Program-made: the position numbers and the translations under genes | The notes under the pieces: generated by a model | Seen by the model: only the letters and a program-made list of their open reading frames with translations | Database searches by the model: none | What the model was told of the DNA's origin: nothing | NCBI GenBank assembly: GCA_035551475.1 | Contig: DASZMX010000053.1 | Span: 74,756-138,755 of the forward strand | DNA from: DASZMX01 sp035551475 | GTDB lineage: Bacteria; Verrucomicrobiota; Verrucomicrobiia; Limisphaerales; Palsa-1400 | DNA: 64,000 nt | Reading direction: 5' to 3' | In this document: one piece after another, positions 34,533-43,291 of the stretch | Layout: the number at the start of each line of letters is the position of its first letter | How positions within the stretch are numbered: the stretch's first letter is position 1

Positions 34533-35480
34533 TCAATGCAGGGCCCGCAATTTGTTCCGCATCCGGGAACGAATCAAAATGGCCACGAAGTTAAGGCTGA
34601 ACGTCAATAATAACAACGCCAGCACCGTGGCGTAGGCAATGGGCCGGGTCTGCTCCACGTTCGGCGATTGCGTCGTCAGGACATAAATGTAATAGCCCAG
34701 ATCCATGAATTGGCTGCTCAGGGACCGCGGCAGCGACGCCATATAATAGGCGGCGCCCGTGAATAAAATCGGCGCCACCTCGCCCGCCGCGCGTCCTATG
34801 GCCAGTATGGCGCCAGTCATGATGCCGGGCAACGCCTGCGGCAGGACGATTTTGATGATGGTTTCCAGCTTGGTGGCGCCGAGCGCGAGGCTGGCCTCGC
34901 GCAGTCCCTGCGGGATGGCGCGCAACGATTCTTCCGTGGCCACAATCACCACCGGCAGCGTCATGACTGCCAGCGTCAACGAAGCCCAAATCAACGCCGG
35001 CTTGCCCCACACCGGGGCCGCGCCCGCGCCGTAAATGCCCGCATCCATGTGCTGCCCGATATACTCGATGAAGAAACCCAGGCCAAACAAACCGAAGACG
35101 ATGGAGGGCACGCCCGCCAGATTATTAACCGCTCCCCGGATGATGCGCGTGACCAGGGCGCCGTGCGGCGCGTATTCTGTCAAGTAAATCGCCGTGATCA
35201 CTCCGACCGGCATCACAAAAATGGTCATGATAATGACCCGTGCCGCCGTGCCGAAGATCATGGGTTTGATGCCCGCCTGGTGAACATCGAAAATGTCCTG
35301 GGCGGCGCCTGTGACGAAGCGCCAGCTAAATTGCGACCACCCATGATAGAGCGCGTCGCCCAAAATAAGCGCGAGGATCGCCAGGATCAGCAGCGTCGCC
35401 AAACCTGTGAGGCCCGTGAAAAAGAGCGACCACCACTGGGGATTGCGGCTGCGCAAATCCATCCCTACGACCGCGCTCAT
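34533..35480 (-). CDS. pstA: phosphate ABC transporter permease PstA
   Basis: A 315-residue inner-membrane permease with six predicted helices and the MetI-like loop EESLRAIPQGLREASLALGA that docks to PstB. It pairs with PstC to form the phosphate channel. Its start overlaps the pstC stop by four bases (ATGA) and its stop lies 11 bases before the pstB start, consistent with one operon. Confidence 0.94.
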   Translation of the reverse strand: MSAVVGMDLRSRNPQWWSLFFTGLTGLATLLILAILALILGDALYHGWSQFSWRFVTGAAQDIFDVHQAGIKPMIFGTAARVIIMTIFVMPVGVITAIYLTEYAPHGALVTRIIRGAVNNLAGVPSIVFGLFGLGFFIEYIGQHMDAGIYGAGAAPVWGKPALIWASLTLAVMTLPVVIVATEESLRAIPQGLREASLALGATKLETIIKIVLPQALPGIMTGAILAIGRAAGEVAPILFTGAAYYMASLPRSLSSQFMDLGYYIYVLTTQSPNVEQTRPIAYATVLALLLLTFSLNFVAILIRSRMRNKLRALH

Positions 35481-36649
35481 CGTTTGCCCTCCAGCCGGCC
35501 CTTAAGGCGCTCCATGACCAATTCGCCGGCCAGGTTGGAAAGAAACGTCACGATAAAAAGCAGCACGCCGATCATGAACAAAATGCGATAATGCGGGCTT
35601 TGCGAAACCGCCTCGCCCAATTCCGCGGCAATCGTGGCGGTGACGGTGCGCGCCGAATCGAGCATGTTCCAGGAAAGGACGCTGGCGTTGCCGCTGGCCA
35701 TCAGGACAATCATCGTTTCCCCCACGGCGCGTCCGAAGCCCAGGACAATCGCCGCAAAAATTCCCGGCAACGCCGCCGGCACCACCACCTGCCAGGCCGC
35801 TTGCCAACGGCTCGAGCCAAGCGCCAGGGCGGCCTGCAAATATGTTCGCGGCACGCTGGTCAAGGCATCCTCGGCAATGGAAAAAATCACCGGAATCACC
35901 GCCAACCCAAGCGCCACGCCGGCGAGCAGGGAGTTTAACGCATAGCGGTAATGAAAAATGGATTGCAGCGCGCCCGACATCACGGTCAGCGCGAAAAAGC
36001 CCATCACCACCGAGGGAATGCCCGCCAGCAATTCAATGCTGGGCTTCACCACCTCGCGGACATTTGGCGGGCAAAGCTGCGAGACATAAATCGCGGCGGC
36101 GAGCGAAACCGGCACCGAAAAGAGCAGAGCCACAATCGTGACCTTCAAGCTGCCCACGAGCAAGGGCACGATGTTGAATTTTTGGATTTCACCGCGCGGC
36201 TGCCAAATGTATTCGGGGCGGTCGTTGTCGCTCCATTGATACGGCTTAAGCATGTAACGCCAGCTCGTGGTGTTGATGCCGGCGTCCTTGTTGTCGCCGT
36301 TTTCGGCGGCGGATTTTTCACGCAACTGCATGAGCAGTTTCAGGGTGGCATGATCCTTATTCTTGAAATCTTCCGGGGAAAGGCCGAGGTAGGCGCGCAG
36401 TTTTTCAGGTGAGAGCTTGTCGATGTCGTCAGCGGGTATGACGCGAGCGGCGGCGGTGTCGGTCTGGCCAAGGAAGATGGGAAGGGCCTCACGGGTGATA
36501 AAAATGAAAATCAAGAAGACCATCAGGATCGCCGAGAGCGAGACCAGAAAGATCATCTTCTCGGCGAGCCACTCCAAGGGGCGCGCGCGGTGGCCCCGTT
36601 CCAGGCCCATCCACCCCACCGACCTTTTGCTTTGCTCGGGCTTTTCCAT
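35477..36649 (-). CDS. pstC: phosphate ABC transporter permease PstC (long form)
   Basis: About 390 residues from ATG 36649 (GGAG just upstream; TTG 36667 is an alternative). The coupling loop EDALTSVPRTYLQAALALGSS and MetI-type helices occupy the C-terminal 230 residues. Between the first helix (about 30-55) and the second is an insertion of about 110 residues containing PEKLRAYLGLSPEDFKNKDH. It is expected in the periplasm and makes the protein longer than the 319 residues of E. coli PstC. Similar long PstC proteins are known in several phyla. Confidence 0.92.
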   Translation of the reverse strand: MEKPEQSKRSVGWMGLERGHRARPLEWLAEKMIFLVSLSAILMVFLIFIFITREALPIFLGQTDTAAARVIPADDIDKLSPEKLRAYLGLSPEDFKNKDHATLKLLMQLREKSAAENGDNKDAGINTTSWRYMLKPYQWSDNDRPEYIWQPRGEIQKFNIVPLLVGSLKVTIVALLFSVPVSLAAAIYVSQLCPPNVREVVKPSIELLAGIPSVVMGFFALTVMSGALQSIFHYRYALNSLLAGVALGLAVIPVIFSIAEDALTSVPRTYLQAALALGSSRWQAAWQVVVPAALPGIFAAIVLGFGRAVGETMIVLMASGNASVLSWNMLDSARTVTATIAAELGEAVSQSPHYRILFMIGVLLFIVTFLSNLAGELVMERLKGRLEGKR

Positions 36650-36666
36650 TTTCTCCAAACACGGCA

Positions 36667-36692
36667 AAGGCGGACGAAGAACTCGCCGCCTT
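36667..36692 (-). terminator. possible attenuating hairpin between pstS and pstC
   Basis: On the minus strand AAGGCGG and CCGCCTT can form a 7-bp stem with a 12-base loop in the 71-base gap after pstS. There is no long T-run, so read-through is expected. Such an element would allow more PstS than permease to be made; this is inference. Confidence 0.3.
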
Positions 36693-36720
36693 GGCCGCCG
36701 GTCATTATGTTAGGTTGCAG

Positions 36721-37566
36721 CTATTTTGTCTGCAAATCCGCGGGCAACGGATAGTAACCCACGTCCTTGGCCAATTTCTGGCCCTCCGCGCTGCGAATCC
36801 ATTTCAGATACGCGGCGATCTCCTTGGTGTCTGATTTCGGCAAAACATAGTTGTAAAGGTAGCGCCAGATGGGATAAGAGCCGTTCCTCACGGTGTCTTC
36901 GGTCGGCTCCACCGCCGTGGCGTCGGCGGTCTTCTTCACGCCGATGGCGCGTGCGCCAGTGGTGTAGGCGGCGCCGCCGTAGCCGATGCCATTCGGATCA
37001 CTTTCCACGCGGCCCACCAGGATCGCCGTGCCGGGCATGGTCTGGGCGGAAGCGGCGAAGTCTTTTTTCTTCAGGACGTGCTCCTTGAAGAATTCGTAGG
37101 TGCCGGAGCTATTTTCACGGCTGTAAATATTGATCGGCGCATCTTTGCCGCCGACTTCCTTCCAGTTGGTGATTTTGCCGATGAAGATTCCTTGAAGTTG
37201 CGCCATGTCCAGCGACTTGACGGGATTGTCTTTATTGACATACACGGAAAGCCCGTCCACCGCCACTTTATACTCGGTGGGAACGGCGCCGAATTTGAGA
37301 ACGCAGGCTTCCTGTTCCTTGGCATTGATCGGGCGGGAAGCGTCGGCAATGTCGGTTTGGCCATTTTGCAGGGCGGCCAAGCCCACGCCTGAGCCGCCGC
37401 CGGTCACTTGAATTTTCACTTCCGGATGACTCTGCATGTAGGTCTCGGCCCATTTTTGCGCAAGAATAACCAACGTATCCGAACCTTTCACCGTGATGTC
37501 AGCCCCGTGCGCCGCCAAGGCCAGGGCCAGCAACGCGCCGGAAATCCAAAACTTCATTTTCTTCAT
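36721..37566 (-). CDS. pstS: periplasmic phosphate-binding protein
   Basis: A 281-residue solute-binding protein with a signal peptide of about 22 residues (ending LALAAHGA). Phosphate-contact motifs are VKGSDTLV near the mature N-terminus, GGGSGVGLAAL, ADASRPI and SRENSSGTYEFF. There is no lipobox cysteine, so the protein should be soluble in the periplasm. It follows the porin gene by 20 bases and heads the pst part of the operon. Confidence 0.94.
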   Translation of the reverse strand: MKKMKFWISGALLALALAAHGADITVKGSDTLVILAQKWAETYMQSHPEVKIQVTGGGSGVGLAALQNGQTDIADASRPINAKEQEACVLKFGAVPTEYKVAVDGLSVYVNKDNPVKSLDMAQLQGIFIGKITNWKEVGGKDAPINIYSRENSSGTYEFFKEHVLKKKDFAASAQTMPGTAILVGRVESDPNGIGYGGAAYTTGARAIGVKKTADATAVEPTEDTVRNGSYPIWRYLYNYVLPKSDTKEIAAYLKWIRSAEGQKLAKDVGYYPLPADLQTK

Positions 37567-37586
37567 AGGTTTGCCATTGAAAAATC

Positions 37587-39260
37587 TTAGAACTTCAGAG
37601 TGAGATCAAGCTGCACCAAGTCGTATTTCGTGATCGGGTTGGGCAGCGGCAAATCGGCGTTGAATCCGCCGGAGCCAAGGCTCTTATCCACGCGCTCGGC
37701 GCGGCCATACCGCAAGGTGGCGATCATCGCGTCGGTGAAACTGTAGGCGAAAGCGGCGTAAATGCCTTCCATGTTGCCGCGGCCTTCGAAGAAATCGGAG
37801 TCAATCAAATTGGGATCGAGCGCATATTGCTCGATGCGCTGCCAATAGACGCGCGCTTCCCAGGTGTTTTTCCGGGCCACGCGGCCGTAGGTGAGGTCGG
37901 GGCTGGTGCCGACGGCCAGGCCAATTTGCCAGGCTTTATCCTGCCCGAGCACGGGGCCGTTCGGAAACGGATTTGGCTGGCCGAGGCCGGTGGGCGTTTG
38001 CAGCGCTTCGAACGGATAATCGGCTTCCCCGGCGGCATAAGCCGCGCGGGCGCGTTGGTCGCCATTCCAGTTGACCGAAAAATCTCCAAACACGCGCGCC
38101 GGCAGCGAGCCGAGTTTGAAATTCAATTCGGCGGGAATCTCCATGATCAACAAATCGTTGATGCCCGTTTGATTATAGCCATTGATGTAAGTGTTGCCGG
38201 CGGCGGTGGCGGGCGCGGGAATGACCGGATTCGGCTTGCCTGAGATGCCCGGCACCGTGCTGGAGGACGAGGTCAGGTTCACGTAATTCAAGCCAAACGA
38301 CGTCCCCTGCCCCACGAACGGCCCGAAAAATCCGGCCGTGGCGTTGCCGCGCCCGGTGTAATTATAAATGGCGGGCGCAACCTTGAAGGACATGTTGGTG
38401 CTGATGTGATAATTCACGCCCACTTGCCAGGCGAGCAGCCAGGGGGCGTTGTTGCCCACGCCCATGCCCGTGCTGGAGTTGCCTTCGCCCACCACGCCGA
38501 TGACCTGGCTGCCGTTGCCCGGACTGGTGTCTTGATAAATAAACTGGCCAAAGGTGGCGAACAGGTCGGCTTTTCCAACCTTGTAGGAGAACTTTTCCAC
38601 CGCGCCTTCGGGACAATAATCGGAGTCCCACACCATCGGCGTGGTGTAAAGCGGTTGCGCAATGCGGCCGAGAGAAACATCCACCCAATCGGCAGGCTTC
38701 CAACCGAGGTAGGCCTGGCCGATAAAAATCCCGTAGTTATTGGCTTTGCTGAAGGGCCCCTGATAGGGCGCGGAGCTGCCGCTGGAATTGCCAAACGTGT
38801 TCCACGGCGAGCGCGGGTTGGGCGAGGTCTCAAACCGCAGGCCAAAATAAATATCATCCGTCAGGTCGCCGCGGGCGCCGAAACGCAGGGCGTAACGGAA
38901 GCGATCGAGGGAATCATGGGCGTCCGACAAATTGACGCTTTTGGTTCCGGCGTAATCCGCCGCCGGGTAGGTGGCCAGCCCCGAGCCAAATTGGGCGGAG
39001 CGATACTCGTAACGAAAACGCAAATCCCCAAACAGCTCAATATTCTTGAGCGCGTGCGTGATTTTCCATTGCAAGCCCTGCGGCGCCGGCGGCGCGGAAT
39101 TGGTGAGGTTTTCGCTCTTCAAATCCTGCGCTTCCTGGCCGCTGAGGATGCCTTTTTGCACCAGTTTATCCAACAGCGCGTCCGTGCTGTTTTGTGCGAT
39201 CGCCGCGCCCGTCAAACTCGCCCCGGCGAGAATCGTGGAGATGATTCGTTTTGCCATCAT
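37587..39260 (-). CDS. putative outer-membrane porin (Porin_5-like), phosphate-regulated
   Basis: 557 residues with a signal peptide of about 23 residues. A short helical segment (LLDKLVQKGILSGQEAQDLK) follows, then a beta-rich body with alternating aromatic/polar strands (for example GDLRFRYEYRS) ending in an aromatic strand QLDLTLKF, as expected for a beta-barrel. ATG 39260 or 39257 may start it. It is the first gene behind a Pho-box array and lies 20 bases before pstS, so a role in phosphate entry through the outer membrane, as for OprP/OprO, is a reasonable inference. It is not clearly homologous to those. Confidence 0.8.
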   Translation of the reverse strand: MMAKRIISTILAGASLTGAAIAQNSTDALLDKLVQKGILSGQEAQDLKSENLTNSAPPAPQGLQWKITHALKNIELFGDLRFRYEYRSAQFGSGLATYPAADYAGTKSVNLSDAHDSLDRFRYALRFGARGDLTDDIYFGLRFETSPNPRSPWNTFGNSSGSSAPYQGPFSKANNYGIFIGQAYLGWKPADWVDVSLGRIAQPLYTTPMVWDSDYCPEGAVEKFSYKVGKADLFATFGQFIYQDTSPGNGSQVIGVVGEGNSSTGMGVGNNAPWLLAWQVGVNYHISTNMSFKVAPAIYNYTGRGNATAGFFGPFVGQGTSFGLNYVNLTSSSSTVPGISGKPNPVIPAPATAAGNTYINGYNQTGINDLLIMEIPAELNFKLGSLPARVFGDFSVNWNGDQRARAAYAAGEADYPFEALQTPTGLGQPNPFPNGPVLGQDKAWQIGLAVGTSPDLTYGRVARKNTWEARVYWQRIEQYALDPNLIDSDFFEGRGNMEGIYAAFAYSFTDAMIATLRYGRAERVDKSLGSGGFNADLPLPNPITKYDLVQLDLTLKF

Positions 39261-39291
39261 GTTGTTTTGGTTTCCGTTTGAATACGGCCTT

Positions 39292-39347
39292 TTGATACAG
39301 GGTTCCTATGACAAAGGAAGGGAGAATATGTGACGATTCTGTGACAA
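39292..39347 (-). promoter_or_regulatory. Pho-box array with -10 element
   Basis: On the minus strand TTGTCAC (39341-39347), TCGTCAC (39330-39336), a degenerate TCTCCCT (39319-39325) and TTGTCAT (39308-39314) recur every 11 bases with 4-base spacers, the layout of PhoB boxes (consensus CTGTCAT). A -10-like TATCAA (39292-39297) follows ten bases after the last repeat, as at known Pho promoters where the box replaces the -35. It faces the porin-pst-phoU-sixA operon. Confidence 0.8.
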
Positions 39348-39354
39348 ACGTCCG

Positions 39355-40203
39355 CTACCGCTGCAACACCATCACCAAATTGTCCGCCAGCCCCGCCGTG
39401 GCGAGCGTATTCTCGACCAGCCCCAGCCACGCTTTGAGCGGCCACAACAGCGGGTTTTGCTTGTAGGTATTGGTGCGCTTGAGGAGTTGCGCCCGGTCGG
39501 CGTCGGAAACGGGGGCGCCCCCTCTTAAATCCTGCCAGATGACGAGCGGATTGAAATGGCTCGACCCGAGATGGACGACGCGAAACTCCGGCTGGGTGTG
39601 GGCGAGGGCGCGCAACGTTTCGGCGGTGAAGTAATTGACGTGCTGCTCTAAAATATAGCGGTATTTAGGGCCAAGCACCCGCACCGCAAACGAACGAAGG
39701 TTCGGAACCAACACAAAACAGTGTCCGCCCGGCTCCAAAACAGCCGCCGCTTTGGCCAGGTATCCGGCCGGATCAACGACATGCTCCAGGGTGGCCCAAA
39801 ACGTCACCGCCGCAAACTTCTCGCCGGCAAAATCCTGCGCCAGAAATGACCCGCGGCGCACGGCCACGCCTTTGGCCGCCGCATAATCCAGCGCGGCGCC
39901 GGCCACATCGGATCCCAGCGTCTCATACACCTCTGGGAAACGTTCCTGCAACTGAAAGAGAAACGCGCCGTTGGAGCAGCCCACGTCAAGAATTTTGCCG
40001 CGCGGGCAATACTGCCGCACCAGCCGAATCTCGCGCTGGAATCGCACCGCGGCGTAGTCGCCCTGCAGCTTGTCGGGGGCGAGATAAAACGATGGCGCCA
40101 GCTCTTCGTAAAACTCGCCGGAGGCCAGTTGGTCTTTCACAGGATTGGCGTACACCAGCGAGCACGCGGCGCATTTAACGAGGCGCAACTCGCCTTTGCG
40201 CAA
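39355..40203 (-). CDS. class I SAM-dependent methyltransferase with N-terminal zinc ribbon
   Basis: 282 residues from the first usable start (TTG 40203). The SAM motif is KILDVGCSNGAFLFQL, with FWATLEHVVDP later. CAAC near residue 11 is half a zinc ribbon. The missing half, CPIC, is encoded in the same frame upstream at about 40230-40242, with no ATG, GTG or TTG before the in-frame stop at 40267-40269. The true start may therefore be the ATT at 40251, or a one-base frame change may join it to the ATG near 40264. The ribbon-plus-methyltransferase layout is known from sugar and lipid methyltransferases. The substrate is unknown. Confidence 0.75.
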   Translation of the reverse strand: MRKGELRLVKCAACSLVYANPVKDQLASGEFYEELAPSFYLAPDKLQGDYAAVRFQREIRLVRQYCPRGKILDVGCSNGAFLFQLQERFPEVYETLGSDVAGAALDYAAAKGVAVRRGSFLAQDFAGEKFAAVTFWATLEHVVDPAGYLAKAAAVLEPGGHCFVLVPNLRSFAVRVLGPKYRYILEQHVNYFTAETLRALAHTQPEFRVVHLGSSHFNPLVIWQDLRGGAPVSDADRAQLLKRTNTYKQNPLLWPLKAWLGLVENTLATAGLADNLVMVLQR

Positions 40204-40266
40204 AAGCTCCGCGTCATTTTCCCGTTGGCAGATGGGACAGTTTCTTTGAATGCCCGCAACATGCCA

Positions 40267-41760
40267 TCAGGCGGCAAATTTCGCGAGACGCATATCGCCT
40301 GAGTCCGCGAACGCCAGATGCATGTCGTACGCGTGGCGCAAGGTCTGCGGCGCGTGGCTATGGCCAGCCAGGCCAACGTATTCGCGCAGGAGCGGGCGAT
40401 AATCCGGGTGCGCGCAATGCTCAATAATCGCGGCGGCGCGCTGCATGGGACTCTTGCCGCGCAGGTCGGCCACACCTTGATCAGTGATGATGATTTGCAC
40501 CGAATGTTCGCTGCTGTCGAGATGACTGACCTGCGGCACGATTGGGGAAATTTTCCCGCCCTTCGCCAGCGACGGGCACGTGAAGATGGACAAAAAGGCG
40601 TTGCGCGCGAAATCGCCGGAGCCGCCAATGCCGCTCATCAGCTGGCGCCCGAGAATATGGGTGCTATTGACGTTGCCGCAAATATCCACCTCGATGGCGG
40701 TGTTGATCGAGATGATCCCGAGGCGCCGCACCAGTTCGGGGCTGTTGCTGATTTCCTGCGGGCGCAGCACGAGTTTGGGGCGGAAAAATTCGATATTGCC
40801 GTAAATTTCCTTCAGCATGGGATTGCTGACGGTCAGGGAACAGCCGCCCGCAAAACGCACCTTCCCTTCTTTCATCAACGCGATGACCGCGTCCTGGATG
40901 ACTTCCGTGTGCATGTCAAAAACAGGAATATCCGCGCAATCGCCCATGGATTTCAGCACCGCGTTGGCGGTGTCGCCGACGCCGGATTGCACCGGGAGAA
41001 ATGAGGCGGGGAGCAAGCCGCGCTTGATTTCGCCGGCGAGAAATTGCGCGACATTGTCGCCAATGCGCGCGGTCGTCGGGGAGATTTCGCTGAAGCCGCC
41101 CACTTCATCGGCGGCGTTGGTGACAACCACGCCCGCAATTTTTTTGGGATCCACCTTGATCACCGGCGAGCCGATCCGCTCATCTACGCGGCACAACGGA
41201 AGCGGCTGGCGATGCGGCGGATCTTTTGGTTCGTAGATGTCGTGGAATCCCATCAAGCCGCGCGGATGAAATTGGTTTAGCTCAATCAGGATCTTCTCGG
41301 CTTTGCCGCAAAACGTGGGCGCGGCGCCAACGGAGGACGTCAGCGTTATTTCGCCATTGGGGGTGACGTCACAAGCTTCGACCACCGCCCAATGCACGGG
41401 CCCCAGGAAGCCATAGCGCACCGCCTGCGGCAGCATCGAAAGGTGCATGTCATAAAAATTCGTGCGGCCTTCGTTGATGCTTTTGCGAATGTCCGGGTCA
41501 TTTTGATACGGCGTGCGAAACAGGATGGCGTCGGCCTGGGCCAGCGCGCCGTCGAGCGATTTCCCGGTGGAGGCGCCGGTGATGACGCCGACCCGCAGCT
41601 CGCGGCCCTGCGCGTGTTCGGCCTTGGCGCGCGCGGCGATCGCTTTGGGAATTTCCTTGGGCGCGCCCGCGGGCGTAAAACCGCTGAAGGCGATGGTTTG
41701 TCCGTGCGTGATAAGCTGGGCGGCCTCGGCCGCAGTCAGTTGGGGGAAACAATTCTTCAT
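40267..41760 (-). CDS. acetyl-CoA hydrolase/succinate CoA-transferase family protein
   Basis: A 497-residue class I CoA-transferase. The catalytic glutamate should be the one in INTAIEVDICGNVNSTH, and SGIGGSGDFARNAF is the CoA-site glycine loop. The best-studied relatives are acetyl-CoA hydrolase/transferases, Cat1 and propionyl-CoA:succinate CoA-transferase (ScpC). Given its place at the end of the methylmalonyl-CoA operon, swapping CoA between propionyl-CoA and succinate is the most likely role, but the acyl specificity is inference. It lies 7 bases after birA. Confidence 0.85.
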   Translation of the reverse strand: MKNCFPQLTAAEAAQLITHGQTIAFSGFTPAGAPKEIPKAIAARAKAEHAQGRELRVGVITGASTGKSLDGALAQADAILFRTPYQNDPDIRKSINEGRTNFYDMHLSMLPQAVRYGFLGPVHWAVVEACDVTPNGEITLTSSVGAAPTFCGKAEKILIELNQFHPRGLMGFHDIYEPKDPPHRQPLPLCRVDERIGSPVIKVDPKKIAGVVVTNAADEVGGFSEISPTTARIGDNVAQFLAGEIKRGLLPASFLPVQSGVGDTANAVLKSMGDCADIPVFDMHTEVIQDAVIALMKEGKVRFAGGCSLTVSNPMLKEIYGNIEFFRPKLVLRPQEISNSPELVRRLGIISINTAIEVDICGNVNSTHILGRQLMSGIGGSGDFARNAFLSIFTCPSLAKGGKISPIVPQVSHLDSSEHSVQIIITDQGVADLRGKSPMQRAAAIIEHCAHPDYRPLLREYVGLAGHSHAPQTLRHAYDMHLAFADSGDMRLAKFAA

Positions 41761-41767
41761 GGGAAAA

Positions 41768-42499
41768 TCAAAGCTCAGTTAAATGGCGCACCCGTTCCGG
41801 CGGGAAAACCTCGCAGCCAACATCGTCAATCAAAATAATTTGGCCCCGCGCATCGACGCCGCCGAAACGTCCGGCGCGGGTTTGGCCGTCCAAGTCCAAG
41901 GAGACGCGCCCGCCCAAAGACCAAAGCGGCTGCACGCGGGCCAAGATCTCGGAAAAGCGTCCCGCGTGAATTTCGAGGACAACCTCACGCAAGGCGCCGA
42001 GAAGTCTTTCGCACACCTCGTCAGGGGTGACGGATTGGGGCGTGAGGTCGGCCAGCCGAGCCACGCAGCCACGCAGCGCCGGATCCTGGAAGTCAGGGCG
42101 ATTATGGACATTGACGCCCATGCCGACCACCGCCAGGCCCGGGCGAAAACAGTCGATGAGCAAACCCGCCACTTTGCGCCGGCCGACCAGGACATCATTG
42201 GGCCAGCGCAGGCGCAAGTCAGCCACGCCGAAGCTGCGCAGCACATCACAGACCGCGAGGCCGGCCGCAAGCGGCAGTAGGCGCCCGCCCTCGGATTGAA
42301 TGTCCAAAGGAACCACGGCGGAAAGCCAAAGCCCGCCCGCATTGGAAACCCAGGCGCGCTGGAAGCGTCCGCGTCCGGCGGTTTGAACGTCGGCGCGCAC
42401 GGCGTGCCAGGGGCCGAAACTGGCCGCGACGACATTGGTCGAATGAGTTTCAGCTAAATGCGAAACCTTCCAATCTTCCCCTGCGGACGCGGCGCTCAT
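41768..42499 (-). CDS. birA: biotin--[carboxyl-carrier-protein] ligase, monofunctional
   Basis: About 243 residues from ATG 42499. QTAGRGRFQRAWVSN is the biotinyl-AMP binding loop; LRWPNDVLVG and GMGVNVHNRP are further active-site motifs. There is no N-terminal helix-turn-helix, so unlike E. coli BirA it should not be a repressor. It attaches biotin to the carrier encoded directly upstream, with two-base overlap context (carrier stop at 42501). A TTG start six codons earlier is possible. Confidence 0.9.
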   Translation of the reverse strand: MSAASAGEDWKVSHLAETHSTNVVAASFGPWHAVRADVQTAGRGRFQRAWVSNAGGLWLSAVVPLDIQSEGGRLLPLAAGLAVCDVLRSFGVADLRLRWPNDVLVGRRKVAGLLIDCFRPGLAVVGMGVNVHNRPDFQDPALRGCVARLADLTPQSVTPDEVCERLLGALREVVLEIHAGRFSEILARVQPLWSLGGRVSLDLDGQTRAGRFGGVDARGQIILIDDVGCEVFPPERVRHLTEL

Positions 42500-42500
42500 G

Positions 42501-42908
42501 TTATTCGATTTTGACAAGGACCTGACCTTCGTTCACCGCGTCGCCCACCGCACAGTTGACGGCGGCGACCTTGCCTGATTTCGGGGCCATGACGAACGTG
42601 TTCATTTTCATCGCCTCGACCGTGACGAGATGATCGTTTTCTTTGACCGCCTGGCCCAGTTGCGCCACGACCGCAGTGATGCGCCCGGCGAGCGGACTAA
42701 GGACATCCCCGGCGCCAGGCGCGGAGGGGGTCGCAGACGAAACCGGCGCAGGGGGCGCCGGAGCGACCGCGGGCGGCGGCGGTGGAGTCGCCGGAGTAGG
42801 CGCAGGCGGCGGCGCGGCCGGCGCGGGAGAACCAACCTGGTCCTCCGGCGTTTCCACCGTCACGTCGTAGGGTTTGCCATCCACTGTGACACGAAGTTTT
42901 TTAATCAT
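42501..42908 (-). CDS. biotin carboxyl carrier subunit (transcarboxylase 1.3S-like)
   Basis: 135 residues from ATG 42908. Residues 4-21 (KLRVTVDGKPYDVTVETP) resemble the N-terminus of Propionibacterium 1.3S, which tethers the 12S and 5S subunits. A proline/alanine linker runs from 27 to 67, and a biotinyl domain follows with the biotin lysine K101 in VEAMKMN. It ferries the carboxyl group between the 12S-like and 5S-like subunits of this operon. A TTG five codons upstream is an alternative start. Confidence 0.92.
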   Translation of the reverse strand: MIKKLRVTVDGKPYDVTVETPEDQVGSPAPAAPPPAPTPATPPPPPAVAPAPPAPVSSATPSAPGAGDVLSPLAGRITAVVAQLGQAVKENDHLVTVEAMKMNTFVMAPKSGKVAAVNCAVGDAVNEGQVLVKIE

Positions 42909-42919
42909 AAATGTTTCGG

Positions 42920-43288
42920 TCAACGAACTTTGTGGGAGACGAATAATTGCGAGCGGCCTTCAAATGCCCACACATTCAAATGCGGCTGAGTCACCGGCGC
43001 GGGCGCGACTGAAATAATGCGATGCGGCGCGCCCACCAGCGAAGCGATGGCGGCGGCTATCACCGCGACAATTGCCGCCTCCACATGGCCGCTGGCGCTG
43101 GAACCAGACGTCAAACCCAGCTCGGTCGAATGTGTTTGACGGGCGGCTTCCACGAGCGCGGCGGCGGCCCGCAACGCGGCTTGCACCTCGCCGGCGCGCT
43201 CCGGCAGGCGCGCAGCCGGGAGCGCCCGATGAATGAGCGCGAGCGCCTTGCCGAGATTGGATTCACTGGCTGTCAACTCGTCGTTCAT
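42920..43288 (-). CDS. small OadG/MmdD-like subunit of acyl-CoA carboxyltransferase operon
   Basis: 122 residues. The first 60 are helical and alanine-rich. Residues about 69-85 (VEAAIVAVIAAAIASLVG) are a hydrophobic stretch, followed by HRIISVAP and the C-terminal NVWAFEGRSQLFVSHKVR. The pattern of alanine-rich helix, short basic strand and a W...GR tail is found in gamma/delta/epsilon chains of sodium-pump decarboxylases (OadG, MmdD, MmdE). A clear membrane helix is lacking, so it may be a soluble assembly factor. It lies between the 12S and 1.3S genes with gaps of 3 and 11 bases. Confidence 0.6.
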   Translation of the reverse strand: MNDELTASESNLGKALALIHRALPAARLPERAGEVQAALRAAAALVEAARQTHSTELGLTSGSSASGHVEAAIVAVIAAAIASLVGAPHRIISVAPAPVTQPHLNVWAFEGRSQLFVSHKVR

Positions 43289-43291
43289 AAA

